Source: Marinobacter sp. S0848L
GTDB lineage: Bacteria > Pseudomonadota > Gammaproteobacteria > Pseudomonadales > Oleiphilaceae
DNA: 64,000 bases
Direction: 5' to 3'
Assembly (NCBI RefSeq): GCF_023016065.1
Contig: NZ_JALKAQ010000004.1
Coordinates: 164,462-228,461 of the forward strand
Positions 45,005-54,457 of this stretch are shown piece by piece. The notes beneath the pieces are model-generated. The model did no database searches, was not told where the DNA came from, and worked only from the letters and a program-made list of their open reading frames with translations. Position 1 is the first letter of the stretch. Each line of letters opens with the position of its first letter. Made by a program: the position numbers and the translations under genes.

Positions 45005-45871
45005 TTATTCAGCCGGTCCGGTTGGCGCGATGCGCTCCCGAATATCCAGCCAGCTATCCACAAAAGCCAGAACCAACAACAGCATCATTAGATTCAGACC
45101 CAACAGCCCCAACACAATGTAAAACGCGAACAGTGCCTGCCCGCCCCACTGTTTACGACCAACCACCCCATGAACCAAAGCCAAACCTGCCACCAGAAGT
45201 GGCGTGCCTGCAGCCCATGCCAAGAGTACCGGATTCAGCCCTAACAACGGGCCCGATATCATGGATACAGCGCATACAACCGCGATGGCCGGCGACAACC
45301 GGATGGCATGAAACTCGCGCTGAAAACCACCGGGGTTATCCAGCCCTGCCTGCCAGGATCTCGCCAACATGGCCATGGCAATCGCTATTGCGAAAGCCGA
45401 GCCCGCCATGCTGGCGCTCATCGCGCTTCGAATGATCCGCTCCAGATCGCCGCCCAGAGCCTGAACCACTTCGGCGTTGTATTGGTCGTAAAATTCGACA
45501 CCGATTCGAACAAGTTCGTTTAACAGTGTCGGATACATGACCGGCAACATAAGGCCCGTCAGTATCGTCAGAAAGGCGCCTGATAACAGCGCGTTTTCCC
45601 AGGACAGCGATGCCCGGAAGACCGATGCAACCAGCATCGTTTGCAGCAATACAATCAGCGCTGTCGGGTTTTGACCGTATACGGCCCATCCCAACGCAGG
45701 CAAAACTGCCCAAAGGCCAATAGTGAGCCCTTGCCGAACCCCTTGTCTCATGATGACAAGGGCCGTAACTGCTGCGCCTATCCAGAACAACAAAGGAACA
45801 ATAGTTGCTACTACTGCTACTCCGCCGGCCTGCATGGGACCGCGCATTACATACTGTGCGAGTGCACGCAT
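45005..45871 (-). CDS. Polytopic membrane protein embedded in ribosomal operon (DUF2232/YybS-like)
   Basis: This 288-residue protein has about eight hydrophobic helices and ends in a short acidic tail. It lies between rpsR (25-base gap) and rplI (20-base gap), where many gammaproteobacteria carry an unnamed membrane gene. The pattern [20 protein letters not shown] and [33 protein letters not shown] suggest the DUF2232 (YybS) family. No transport motif is visible. Co-expression with ribosomal proteins is implied, but its function is not known. Confidence 0.75.
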   Translation of the reverse strand: MRALAQYVMRGPMQAGGVAVVATIVPLLFWIGAAVTALVIMRQGVRQGLTIGLWAVLPALGWAVYGQNPTALIVLLQTMLVASVFRASLSWENALLSGAFLTILTGLMLPVMYPTLLNELVRIGVEFYDQYNAEVVQALGGDLERIIRSAMSASMAGSAFAIAIAMAMLARSWQAGLDNPGGFQREFHAIRLSPAIAVVCAVSMISGPLLGLNPVLLAWAAGTPLLVAGLALVHGVVGRKQWGGQALFAFYIVLGLLGLNLMMLLLVLAFVDSWLDIRERIAPTGPAE

Positions 45872-45896
45872 GGTCCCGGGTCCTGTCTATCTGTGC

Positions 45897-46127
45897 TTAG
45901 TGGTCGTGACTGTCCGTATACGGCAGCAGTGCCAGGTAGCGGGCACGCTTGATAGCGGTAGCCAGCTGACGCTGATAACGTGCTTTGGTGCCGGTAATAC
46001 GGCTGGGCACGATTTTGCCGGTTTCAGTGATGTAGCCTTTCAGGGTGTCCAGATCCTTGTAATCGATCTCTTTAACACCTTCTGCCGTGAAGCGGCAGAA
46101 CTTACGACGTCTGAAAAAACGAGCCAT
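45897..46127 (-). CDS. rpsR: 30S ribosomal protein S18
   Basis: This 76-residue basic protein has [49 protein letters not shown], matching S18 throughout. GGAG precedes the ATG. It binds S6 on the platform of the small subunit, and its gene follows rpsF by 24 bases. Confidence 0.98.
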   Translation of the reverse strand: MARFFRRRKFCRFTAEGVKEIDYKDLDTLKGYITETGKIVPSRITGTKARYQRQLATAIKRARYLALLPYTDSHDH

Positions 46128-46151
46128 AACTTAACTCCTAACTCCGGTGAA

Positions 46152-46568
46152 TTACTCTTCTTCGCCTTTGGACTCAGTGCTCTGGCTTTCGCCAGACTCA
46201 GCCGAACGGCGTGGACGATCATCTCCGCCGGAACGACGGTCCTCACGGGACTCAGCGGCTTTCATCGGAGACAGGTCAGTAACAGCCTCGTCGCGACGCA
46301 GGATCAGCTCACGGATGATCGCATCGTTGAAGCGGAAGTTATGAGTCAGCTCGTCCATCGCAGCCTGTGAACATTCAACGTTCATCAGCACGTAGTGAGC
46401 TTTGTGAATCTTGTTGATCGGGTATGCCAGGTGACGACGGCCCCAATCTTCCAGGCGATGTACCTGACCGCCATCTTCAGTGATGAGGCCGGTATAACGC
46501 TCGATCATCGCGGGCACTTGCTCGCTCTGATCCGGATGTACCATAAATACGATTTCGTAGTGACGCAT
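46152..46568 (-). CDS. rpsF: 30S ribosomal protein S6
   Basis: This 138-residue protein has the conserved core [25 protein letters not shown] and [22 protein letters not shown]. The core is followed from about residue 100 by a disordered, charged tail ([18 protein letters not shown]) that ends in GEEE. The C-terminal glutamates are the acceptor for RimK, whose gene is at 15055-15960. It is the first gene of the ribosomal operon, and its leader contains a candidate S6:S18 regulatory hairpin. Confidence 0.97.
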   Translation of the reverse strand: MRHYEIVFMVHPDQSEQVPAMIERYTGLITEDGGQVHRLEDWGRRHLAYPINKIHKAHYVLMNVECSQAAMDELTHNFRFNDAIIRELILRRDEAVTDLSPMKAAESREDRRSGGDDRPRRSAESGESQSTESKGEEE

Positions 46569-46591
46569 GAGTTCTCCCTACGGGTTAAACA

Positions 46592-46632
46592 GCTTTCTGC
46601 TTCGGACCGAACCGATCCCAAACATGGAAAGC
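46592..46632 (-). ncRNA. Candidate S6:S18 autoregulatory leader of rpsF
   Basis: On the minus strand GCTTTC/GAAAGC (46632-46627 with 46597-46592) closes an inner hairpin GGATCG-GTT-CGGTCC (46618-46604) with an unpaired segment and a CCG on the 3' side. S6 leaders in many bacteria have two stems separated by an internal loop with CCG that mimics the S18 site of 16S rRNA. The structure is seen; identity with that motif is tentative. Confidence 0.35.
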
Positions 46633-46740
46633 AAGGAGGTGACAGCTAGGCTGCCGGCTTCTTTTTGCTTTATCGACAAGGCCTTGTATAAAACCGCCTG
46701 ATCAAAAGCGAGATTTCGATCCCCTGAATTCAGGCAATAC

Positions 46741-46765
46741 AAAACCACCCCTTCTAAAAGGGGTG
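46741..46765 (-). terminator. Terminator after rlmB
   Basis: CACCCCTT (46746-46753) pairs with AAGGGGTG (46758-46765) around four bases. On the minus strand GTTTTG follows the stem. It separates the rnr-rlmB unit from rpsF. Confidence 0.8.
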
Positions 46766-46801
46766 ACGTATTCTATGCCTACAAGGGGTATCGTGCAAGG
46801 A

Positions 46802-47539
46802 TTAACCGGTTCGTTGGCGCAACGCTTCGTACAGACAAACCCCGGTTGCGACCGAGACATTCAGGCTATCAACGTGGCCGAGCATCGGGATGTTCACCAA
46901 CTGATCGCAGTGCTCACGGGTCAGGCGTCGCATGCCCTTGCCTTCTGCACCCATCACCAGCGCCACCGGCCCTTTAAAGTCTGCCTGAAACAAGTTGGCA
47001 TCGGACTCGCCCGCCGTGCCGATGAGCCAAACCCCCTGATCTTTCAACTCGCGCAGAAAGCGGGCCAGATTGGTCACCCGGACAAACGGGACGGTTTCAG
47101 CCGCACCACAGGCCACCTTACGCGCCACGGGGGTCAGGCTTGCAGACTTGTCTTTCGGCACAATGACGGCCTGAATCCCAACGGCATCAGCGGTACGCAT
47201 GCACGCCCCCAAATTGTGGGGGTCGGTCACGCCATCCAGCACCAACAAAAACGGAGGCTTGTGGCTCGACGCCAATTGCGCCAACAAATCCGCCTCGGTC
47301 CATTCGCGGCTTTCGGCAACCTCGGCCACCACGCCCTGATGCACGCCAGACACGCGCTCATCCAGTTCACGGCGATGGACAACACTCCAGCGCACACCCA
47401 AACCATCCAGCGCCTCGGTTACCGACTTTACTCGTTTGTCCTGCCGACCGGTCTGGATCCACACGCGCAGCAAACGCTCCGGCTCCCGCTTCAGCACTGC
47501 ATCCACGGCGTGCCAGCCAAATACATATTCCTGAGACAC
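46802..47539 (-). CDS. rlmB: 23S rRNA (guanosine-2'-O)-methyltransferase RlmB
   Basis: This 245-residue SPOUT enzyme methylates G2251 in the peptidyltransferase centre. The N-terminal substrate domain begins YVFGWHAVDAVLKREPERLLRVWI. The SPOUT knot motifs are LVLDGVTDPHNLGACMRTADAVG, LVMGAEGKGMRRLT and VDSLNVSVATGVCLYEALRQR. The start is GTG 47539 with AGGA about ten bases upstream. It is 25 bases after rnr, the usual rnr-rlmB pair. Confidence 0.95.
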   Translation of the reverse strand: MSQEYVFGWHAVDAVLKREPERLLRVWIQTGRQDKRVKSVTEALDGLGVRWSVVHRRELDERVSGVHQGVVAEVAESREWTEADLLAQLASSHKPPFLLVLDGVTDPHNLGACMRTADAVGIQAVIVPKDKSASLTPVARKVACGAAETVPFVRVTNLARFLRELKDQGVWLIGTAGESDANLFQADFKGPVALVMGAEGKGMRRLTREHCDQLVNIPMLGHVDSLNVSVATGVCLYEALRQRTG

Positions 47540-47564
47540 TAGCGATTCATTCCTGTGTTACTGA

Positions 47565-50012
47565 TTACTTGCGGCTTTTCCGCTTTTTACCGGCCGGTGC
47601 CGATTTTTTCGCGCCTTTCTTTGAGGCTTCGCGCGCAGCTTCGCTGGCCAGACGCTCTTTCGCGCTGGCAGGCTTTCCGGACTTGCCACGCTTGCCTCCC
47701 TTACCAGCCCGATCACCTTTACCGCGCGGTTCACGCTTGGCGACATCCAGGGCATCCCGGTCAGCGGTACGCTTTTGCGGTTTGCTGGTGAGCTCTAGGT
47801 CAATCTTGCGATCTTCCAGACCCACCCGCACTACTTTCACCTTAACCTCATCCCCCAACCGGAAGCTCACCGCTGTGCGCTCGCCGATCAGCCGGTGCTT
47901 GGCCGCATCATGGTGGAAGTAGTCGCCACTCAATGTCGAGACGTGCACCAACCCTTCAATATAAATATCGGCCAGTTCAACAAAGAAACCGAACGGCACC
48001 ACCGCTGCAATTACGCCTTCGTATTCCTCGCCCACGTGATCCTTGAGAAACTCACACTTGAGCCAAGCCATTACGTCACGAGTGGCATCGTCAGCCCGAC
48101 GCTCAGTCATCGAACAATGTTCGCCGAGCTGTTCAACTTTCGCGTAATCGTATGGGTAGGCGGCCAGTTCCAAGTCCAACTCTTTCGGCGACACCACATC
48201 TTTCTGCACGTCCGGGCTGTGAATGCAGGACTTGATAGCCCGATGCACCACCAGATCCGGGTACCGGCGAATGGGCGATGTAAAGTGCGCATAGCTGGCA
48301 AAGCCAAGGCCGAAGTGGCCACTTTCTTCCGGGCTATACACTGCCTGGCTCAATGAGCGTAGCATCACCGTCTGAATGACGTGAGCATCTGAGCGGTCAG
48401 CGACTTCGGAAAGCAACTGCTGATAATCCGCAGATGTTGGCCGATCACCGCCGCCCAACTGCAAGCCCAGCTCACCAAGGAACAGACGCAATTTCGCCAA
48501 CCGTTCTTCGGACGGGCCTTCATGCACCCGGTACAGAGCCGGTATTTTGTGCTTTTTCAGGAAACGGGCCGTGGCCACGTTTGCGCACAGCATGCACTCT
48601 TCCACAATCTTATGAGCATCGTTCCGGTGCACCGGAACAATCTCTTCAATCTTGCGCTGCGCATCGAAAACAATTTTGGTTTCAGTGGTTTCAAAATCGA
48701 TCGCGCCGCGTTCGGTGCGTGCCTTTCGCAGCAGCTTGTAGAGCTCGTACAAGTTATGCAAATGCGGCAATAAGTCGGCGTAATGCGCACTGAGTTTATA
48801 CCCTTGCTCGGTATCCGGGTGCTCAAGCATGGTACTGACTTTGTTGTACGTCAGCCGCGCATGGCTGCGCATAACCGCCTGATAGAAGGTATAACCACTG
48901 ATGTTACCGGCCGCACTGATGGTCATGTCGGCGACCATACACAAACGGTCAACATCCGGGTTCAGGGAACACAGTCCGTTTGACAGCTTCTCCGGAAGCA
49001 TTGGCACAACGTGATCGGGGAAGTACACCGAATTGCCACGCTCGAACGCTTCTTCGTCGAGCGGAGAGCCTGCGCGCACATAATGAGACACGTCGGCAAT
49101 CGCTACGACCAGGCGATAACCACCCCGAGGGCGAGGCTCGCAATAAATCGCATCATCAAAGTCTCGAGCGGACTCATCATCGATGGTGACCAACCGCATG
49201 TTTCGAATATCGACACGGTTTACTTTGTCTTTTTCCTCAACTTCCGCTGGGATCGCTGCTGCTTGCTCGCCGACAGCATCGGACCAGCTGTGCGGTATTT
49301 CATAAGAGCGGATGGCTACATCGATTTCCATGCCCGGCGCCATGTGTTCACCTAATACCTCAACGACCCGCCCGGTGGGCTGGGTTCGAATCGTTGGCTG
49401 ACGCAAGATCTCAACCACCACATACTGGCCGTGCACCGCTGAGCCAATGTTTTCATCCGGTACTAAAATCTCGTGATTGATGCGCGCATTTTCAGGCACA
49501 ACAAAAGCAATACCGCTCTCTTTGAAGAACCGCCCTACGGTCTGTTCGGTGCGGTGTTCGAGCACTTCAACGATCACGCCTTCTCGACGGCCACGGTCAT
49601 CAACCCGATCCACGCGCGCTGCCACTCGATCGCCATGGAACACCTGTCGCATCTGGCGGGCAGTCAGAAACAGATCGGAACTGCCGTCGTCGGGAATCAA
49701 AAAACCAAACCCATCTCGATGACCGGAGATTTTGCCAGTCACCAATGCGGCTTCTTCAATAGGCAAGAATGCATTCCGGCGGTTACAGATCAACTGTCCA
49801 TCACGGCACATGGCAATCAAGCGCCGCCGCAAAGCTTCGATACCTTCCTCGGAGGCCTGCCCTAATTCCTGGCACAGGGTTTCGTGAGTGGCAGGGGCAC
49901 CACGCTCTTTCAGGTGATTGAGGATAAACTCCCGGCTTTGGATGGGATTGTCGTATTTCTGGGCCTCACGTTCCGCGTGAGGATCCCGTGTATTTTTTTT
50001 CTTGGAAACCAT
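47565..50012 (-). CDS. rnr: Ribonuclease R
   Basis: This 815-residue 3'-5' exoribonuclease has its domains in order: an N-terminal helix-turn-helix region, two cold-shock domains (SGHRDGFGFLIPDDGSSDLFL), the RNB catalytic domain with IDDESARDFDDAIYCEPRP near residue 290, an S1 domain (EGVIAAVVPFGFFVELADIYIEGLVHVSTL), and a lysine-rich tail of about 70 residues. It degrades structured RNA and matures rRNA. Length and layout match E. coli RNase R (813). It is the first gene of rnr-rlmB. Confidence 0.97.
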   Translation of the reverse strand: MVSKKKNTRDPHAEREAQKYDNPIQSREFILNHLKERGAPATHETLCQELGQASEEGIEALRRRLIAMCRDGQLICNRRNAFLPIEEAALVTGKISGHRDGFGFLIPDDGSSDLFLTARQMRQVFHGDRVAARVDRVDDRGRREGVIVEVLEHRTEQTVGRFFKESGIAFVVPENARINHEILVPDENIGSAVHGQYVVVEILRQPTIRTQPTGRVVEVLGEHMAPGMEIDVAIRSYEIPHSWSDAVGEQAAAIPAEVEEKDKVNRVDIRNMRLVTIDDESARDFDDAIYCEPRPRGGYRLVVAIADVSHYVRAGSPLDEEAFERGNSVYFPDHVVPMLPEKLSNGLCSLNPDVDRLCMVADMTISAAGNISGYTFYQAVMRSHARLTYNKVSTMLEHPDTEQGYKLSAHYADLLPHLHNLYELYKLLRKARTERGAIDFETTETKIVFDAQRKIEEIVPVHRNDAHKIVEECMLCANVATARFLKKHKIPALYRVHEGPSEERLAKLRLFLGELGLQLGGGDRPTSADYQQLLSEVADRSDAHVIQTVMLRSLSQAVYSPEESGHFGLGFASYAHFTSPIRRYPDLVVHRAIKSCIHSPDVQKDVVSPKELDLELAAYPYDYAKVEQLGEHCSMTERRADDATRDVMAWLKCEFLKDHVGEEYEGVIAAVVPFGFFVELADIYIEGLVHVSTLSGDYFHHDAAKHRLIGERTAVSFRLGDEVKVKVVRVGLEDRKIDLELTSKPQKRTADRDALDVAKREPRGKGDRAGKGGKRGKSGKPASAKERLASEAAREASKKGAKKSAPAGKKRKSRK

Positions 50013-50152
50013 TCGGGTCCTTGTTATTCAGGCCGCAAACACTGCGGCAAAATTCATCAACTCACACAGTATAACGTTGGCATTTGAAACCTGCATGACA
50101 AGGGGGACATTAATAGGCACAAATACCGTGAAAACTTTTTTCACTAAAACAT

Positions 50153-50181
50153 TTGACAGGCCAGAAAGGAATTATTAAAGT
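50153..50181 (+). promoter_or_regulatory. tRNA-Leu promoter
   Basis: TTGACA (50153-50158), 17 bases, TAAAGT (50176-50181), then ACGCGCC. The discriminator is the same as at the tRNA-Met promoter. Transcription should start near 50188, giving a leader of about 75 bases before the tRNA. Confidence 0.7.
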
Positions 50182-50265
50182 ACGCGCCATCGGTTGAGGG
50201 GCACCCTTCAATCTTGGCAGAAACGCTTATTCTTACTGAACAAACAGCGCAACTGCAAATCACCT

Positions 50266-50352
50266 GCCGAGGTGGTGAAATTGGTAGACACGCTAGCTTC
50301 AGGTGCTAGTGGGGGCAACCCCGTGGAGGTTCAAGTCCTCTCCTCGGCACCA
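50266..50352 (+). tRNA. tRNA-Leu (anticodon CAG)
   Basis: This 87-base class II tRNA has the acceptor GCCGAGG against CCTCGGC, the anticodon arm CTAGC-TTCAGGT-GCTAG (CAG), a long variable arm (TGGGGGCAACCCCG), the T-arm AGGTTCAAGTCCT and an encoded CCA. It stands alone with its own promoter. Confidence 0.97.
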
Positions 50353-50436
50353 TTTCCTCCCCCAGGAAATGGCTTATCAAATACCTTATTTATTAAGCCT
50401 CTAACAAGCATTTATGCTTGATCTTTCTTCGCATTG

Positions 50437-50471
50437 ATAAAAAAAGCGGCAGCCTTGCAGACATACCGCTT
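50437..50471 (-). terminator. Terminator after the large lipoprotein gene
   Basis: On the minus strand AAGCGG (50471-50466) and CCGCTT (50449-50444) form a six-bp stem with a 16-base loop, followed by an uninterrupted T-run. The same region offers a weak CCGCT/AGCGG plus TTTT hairpin (50466-50487) for the plus strand after tRNA-Leu. Confidence 0.55.
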
Positions 50472-50492
50472 GTGACATCAGCGGTTTTCTAT

Positions 50493-52442
50493 CTAGTCAG
50501 AGACTTCATCTTCTAACCCTTCGATCAAATACTCCGTAAGGGTCTTATACGCATAAGTCACCTGCGCGAACGCGACGCCGTTCCGCTCTTGAACCGGTTC
50601 TCCGCATACCGTGGTTGCCCCCGCCCGCTTTAACTCGGCTTGCTGGGGGTAGTTCACGGTTTCCGCGGTCACATCGGCCTGATTCAGTGCCGGGTAGGAC
50701 AAATGCCATTGGAACGCGCCATCCACAGAATCGACACGGTCCAGGTTGGCGACGACTGAGTTTTGTACCGGGTATTTAACAAGCCGCTGAACTACCAACT
50801 CGACTGACGGCTCCTCCGGTTTGGTGTAACTGCGATAGTCGTACTCAAAGACGCGATCGTACTCATTAGCACCCTCGGAGAGAGTGGCTCCAAACAACCG
50901 CGTGACATACGCATTTTCTGGAATGACCGGCTCATCGTCGGTACCAACCGGGGCGCAGCTATCACCGGCCCCGGCGTCTTTGAAGATAACCGAGCGCTCA
51001 ACCGTTTCACCACGTTCAATCCGGTATCCACTAACCTGACTGCCACCTCCCATCTCGGCGGGAGAATTCTCAACCACCAGAGAAAGGACTCGGTCTGCTC
51101 GCCCAGAAACAACTTCAACCACGGCACTTTTATCCGCCCAGCTCCATACAATCTCCGGACTTCCGCCCAGTTCCGTGCTGTCAGGCTCAATGCCTTGTGT
51201 CGCCTTATGACACTGGGTAACGGTGTCAAAGTAAGCCCGTTTATTTGGCCAATCGAACACGATACGCTCATGAATACCGCCTTGGCCGTATAGTTCCTGC
51301 CCCTGATCGGACAAAGACACAGCCGGCAACCACTGCGTATTCAGTGCCGCCATGTAACCATCGGCTTGCACCAGTCGCATCACCTCGGGCAACGACGGCT
51401 CCATACAGCCCTGACTCGAAACGGATAACAACCGCCCGCTTTCCGAGTAGTCAAACATCAGCTCGGCGGAGGGGCTCAGATCTCTCGCGGGCAACGTGCT
51501 GGAACGATCGGAGTGTGCCGAAACATTCACTCCTGTCACAAGCACCGGATTACTTAACTCAATGGGAACAACCGGTAACTCCAGTGCATTCGGGTCCACG
51601 TTGGCGTAATTCCCTCCCGATGCTGCTGCATCCACCAGCTGCATCACCTCTGCGGCATTCTGAACCAGCGATATCCCGAGCAGTTGCACTGACTCGGCTG
51701 ACAAAAAGCGCTCTGTACCATCGCTGCCACCTTCCGCCAGCAACGCGTTGTAGTCATCCGGGATCTGGCTCGCCATAAACCGGGCCAACGCCCGGGCATA
51801 GGCATGCGCCCGGTCATCGCTGGCGAGCACGTAATCCTTCAGCAAGTTCAGCCCGTTCAGGTCGGCGAAGCGCTCCGACGAAACGGCACCAAGCCCCGGG
51901 CTGATCGAGCTACCCACCACAGCGCGGTAGCGAGCCAGTGTCGTCAGCGGGGTTACGTTGGTCACACCGGGGCTGGCCGACATCAGGTAAGCCCGCGCAA
52001 CGGCAACCTCACCGTTACGGGTTTCTTCCAGAGTTTTGCCGGGCAACGCCAGCGCATACAAGGGGTAATCCCGGGGGTCTAAATCCTTGCCTAAAGCACT
52101 AGGGACATCGAATTCCGAGATATCGAGATCAAAGTGCCCGCCGGCAACGGTCATGGCCGTGGGCTCGCCATTTGCCAGCGTGTAAGTTTCACCGTTTGCT
52201 AACAGAATTTCGAGCGGGCCCTTGCTGTATTGGCCGTCGCCATCCAGATCCAACCAGACGCGAGCGTTGCGAAGGTAGCCGTCAATAACCCGCCCTGAGT
52301 AAGGTGCAGGCTTGCTGTAACTCACACCATCAAATTCGCGACCATCAACCGGTAGTTGGTCGGACTCTTCACCACAACCAGCGAGCGCTAGTGTTAGCAG
52401 GGGAACGGAAAGACTGAGCAGGGGTTTCATCACGGCAACCAT
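50493..52442 (-). CDS. Large lipoprotein of unknown function
   Basis: This 649-residue protein starts with a lipoprotein signal (PLLSLSVPLLTLALAGC). The residue after the cysteine is Gly, with Glu next, so outer-membrane sorting is likely. Near residues 48-75, GRVIDGYLRNARVWLDLDGDGQYSKG contains a DxDxDG calcium-loop-like motif typical of repeat-poor surface lipoproteins. The rest is polar and beta-rich, with four cysteines in the second half that could form disulfides. I choose the ATG at 52442, which has AAGGA upstream; ATG 52430 is an alternative. It stands alone. I do not recognise the family beyond the N-terminal motif. Confidence 0.75.
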   Translation of the reverse strand: MVAVMKPLLSLSVPLLTLALAGCGEESDQLPVDGREFDGVSYSKPAPYSGRVIDGYLRNARVWLDLDGDGQYSKGPLEILLANGETYTLANGEPTAMTVAGGHFDLDISEFDVPSALGKDLDPRDYPLYALALPGKTLEETRNGEVAVARAYLMSASPGVTNVTPLTTLARYRAVVGSSISPGLGAVSSERFADLNGLNLLKDYVLASDDRAHAYARALARFMASQIPDDYNALLAEGGSDGTERFLSAESVQLLGISLVQNAAEVMQLVDAAASGGNYANVDPNALELPVVPIELSNPVLVTGVNVSAHSDRSSTLPARDLSPSAELMFDYSESGRLLSVSSQGCMEPSLPEVMRLVQADGYMAALNTQWLPAVSLSDQGQELYGQGGIHERIVFDWPNKRAYFDTVTQCHKATQGIEPDSTELGGSPEIVWSWADKSAVVEVVSGRADRVLSLVVENSPAEMGGGSQVSGYRIERGETVERSVIFKDAGAGDSCAPVGTDDEPVIPENAYVTRLFGATLSEGANEYDRVFEYDYRSYTKPEEPSVELVVQRLVKYPVQNSVVANLDRVDSVDGAFQWHLSYPALNQADVTAETVNYPQQAELKRAGATTVCGEPVQERNGVAFAQVTYAYKTLTEYLIEGLEDEVSD

Positions 52443-52530
52443 TTATCCTTGTTAGAAGGTTGTGCCGTTACTGTAGGGAATACCGAAGCCGGAGACCTTG
52501 ACCGGCTTGGCAAATTGTAAAGTTTGGTAA

Positions 52531-52561
52531 ACGACAGGCCTGATTACTCAAAGCCTGTCGT
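52531..52561 (-). terminator. Terminator after acyl-CoA dehydrogenase gene
   Basis: ACGACAGGC (52531-52539) and GCCTGTCGT (52553-52561) are exact complements. On the minus strand the stem is followed by TTACCAAACTTT, a loose T-rich stretch. Confidence 0.6.
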
Positions 52562-52572
52562 CTGGAGGGATA

Positions 52573-53712
52573 TTAGAACGAGCGGGCGACGATTTCTTTC
52601 ATGATTTCGTTGGTGCCGGCATAGATGCGCTGTACACGTGAGTCGGCCCAGGCGCGAGCAATCGGGTACTCCCACATATAACCGTAACCACCGTGCAGCT
52701 GCACGCACTCGTCCATGACTTTACACTGCAGGTCAGTGGTGTGCTGTTTGAGCATGGCCGCCGTTGGAATGTCCAACTTCTTCTCCAGGTGCAGCTCCAG
52801 GCAGCGATCCGTGAACACGCGAGCAGCCGTGATCTCCGCTTTCAGTTCCGCCAGTTTGAAACGGGTATTCTGGAACGCCACTACCGGTTTACCAAACGCC
52901 TTCCGCTCTTTCACGTAATCCAGAGTCCACTGCCAAGCGGCTTCCGAAGCCGCCACCGCCGTGAGCGCCACTTGCAGGCGCTCAGCCGGCAACTCGCTCA
53001 TCAATTGAATAAAGCCCTGCCCTTCTCGGCCACCCAACAGATTCTCTGCGGGTACTTTCACGTCCTGAAAGAAAAGCTCGGAGGTATCCTGCGCTTTCAT
53101 GCCCACTTTGTTCAGGTTCTGCCCTTTTTCGAACCCTTCAGAAGCAGATTCTACAATGAACAAGCTGGTGCCTTTGGCGCCCTCTTTGGGATCGGTTTTA
53201 GCAACGACGACAACCAGATCCGCTAACTGACCGTTGGTGATGAAGGTTTTGGAACCGTTCAGAAGGTAGTGATCGCCGTCTTGGATGGCGGTGGTTTTCA
53301 CGCCCTGAAGGTCGGAACCGGCACCCGGCTCTGTCATGGCAATCGCCCCTACCATTTCACCGGAAGCCAGCTTGGGCAGGTAATGGGCTTTTTGCTCATC
53401 GGTGCCATAGTTGTAGATGTAGGGGGCGACGATGTCTGAGTGAAGGCTCCAACCAATCCCCGTCAAACCGGCTTTCGCCACTTCTTCCATGACCACCGCA
53501 GAATAGCGGAAGTCTGCCCCAACACCACCGTATTCTTCGGGCAATGTCGGGCATAGAAAGCCCAGCTCGCCGGCTTTGTGCCAGATTTCCCGGCTGACCT
53601 GGCCGTCTTTCTCCCATTGTTCATGGTGAGGCGCCGCCTCTTGCTCGAGAAACTTACGAACGGAATCCCGAAAACCTTCAAGATCGGCATCAAACAAAGT
53701 ACGTGGAATCAT
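52573..53712 (-). CDS. Acyl-CoA dehydrogenase
   Basis: This 379-residue flavoenzyme has the family signatures GAIAMTEPGAGSDLQGVKTTA (FAD/substrate region near residue 125) and QLHGGYGYMWEYPIARAWADSRVQRIYAGTNEIM near the C-terminus. The glutamate that acts as catalytic base in the medium/short-chain type sits in the AGTNEI segment. It oxidises an acyl-CoA at the alpha-beta bond and passes electrons to ETF. ATG 53712 with GAGG seven bases before is the start; upstream in-frame codons add a basic, non-homologous stretch. The chain length preference is not readable. It is monocistronic. Confidence 0.92.
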   Translation of the reverse strand: MIPRTLFDADLEGFRDSVRKFLEQEAAPHHEQWEKDGQVSREIWHKAGELGFLCPTLPEEYGGVGADFRYSAVVMEEVAKAGLTGIGWSLHSDIVAPYIYNYGTDEQKAHYLPKLASGEMVGAIAMTEPGAGSDLQGVKTTAIQDGDHYLLNGSKTFITNGQLADLVVVVAKTDPKEGAKGTSLFIVESASEGFEKGQNLNKVGMKAQDTSELFFQDVKVPAENLLGGREGQGFIQLMSELPAERLQVALTAVAASEAAWQWTLDYVKERKAFGKPVVAFQNTRFKLAELKAEITAARVFTDRCLELHLEKKLDIPTAAMLKQHTTDLQCKVMDECVQLHGGYGYMWEYPIARAWADSRVQRIYAGTNEIMKEIVARSF

Positions 53713-53845
53713 GGCAGAGCCTCGCGTGTCGAGTGGCTTGTTTTTATCTTCAACCAGTCTGTGACGAGGGCGCCGCGCACTCAATGGTGAAAACCATCAA
53801 TCGCTTTGGCCAAAACCAACGCATGCAATGGCCCTACTCTGCTTT

Positions 53846-54457
53846 CTATTCTCCCCAGCGCGGAACCAACGTTTGCGGAAAACCCAGATGATCAAGAATC
53901 CGCGCCACCATGAAATCCACCAAGTCTTCAATCGATTGCGGTTTGTGATAGAACCCGGGGCTCGCCGGCATGATGACAGCGCCCATGCGGGTAAGCTTGA
54001 GCATATTATCGAGGTGCACTTCTGAATAAGGGGATTCCCGCAGCACCAAAATCAGCGGCCGGCGCTCTTTCAGAGCGACATCACCGGCACGCTCAATGAG
54101 ATTGTTGCTGGCACCGGTGGCTAACGCCGATAGTGTCCCGGTGCTACAGGGGCAAATCACCAGCGGCGCTTTTTCACCCGACCCCGAGGCCGGAGCCGAG
54201 AACCAGTCTTCGCGGCCAAACACCTGAATCTGGCCCTCGTCGGCACCGGCGTATGCGGTAAACGCGTCGGCCATAGCAGGCGGCGAGCCCGGCAGGCGGA
54301 AGTCGGTTTCAGTGGCAATCACCACCTGCGCTGCGCGGCTGACCATCACGTTCACCCGGCAACCATTGGCCACCAGACACTGAATCAATCGCAGCGCATA
54401 CTGGGCGCCAGAAGCGCCGGTGATAGCAAGATTAACGACCTGAGGTGACTCAGCCAC
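53846..54457 (-). CDS. ubiX: Flavin prenyltransferase UbiX
   Basis: This 203-residue enzyme makes prenylated FMN, the cofactor of the UbiD decarboxylase in ubiquinone synthesis. The FMN-binding start VVNLAITGASGAQYALRLIQ, the central ICPCSTGTLSALATGASNNLIERAGDVALKERRPLILVLRESPYSEVHLDNML and GAVIMPASPGFYHKP match the family closely. The start is GTG 54457, supported by GGAG seven bases upstream. It overlaps the end of mpl by eight bases, so the two are coupled. Confidence 0.95.
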   Translation of the reverse strand: MAESPQVVNLAITGASGAQYALRLIQCLVANGCRVNVMVSRAAQVVIATETDFRLPGSPPAMADAFTAYAGADEGQIQVFGREDWFSAPASGSGEKAPLVICPCSTGTLSALATGASNNLIERAGDVALKERRPLILVLRESPYSEVHLDNMLKLTRMGAVIMPASPGFYHKPQSIEDLVDFMVARILDHLGFPQTLVPRWGE

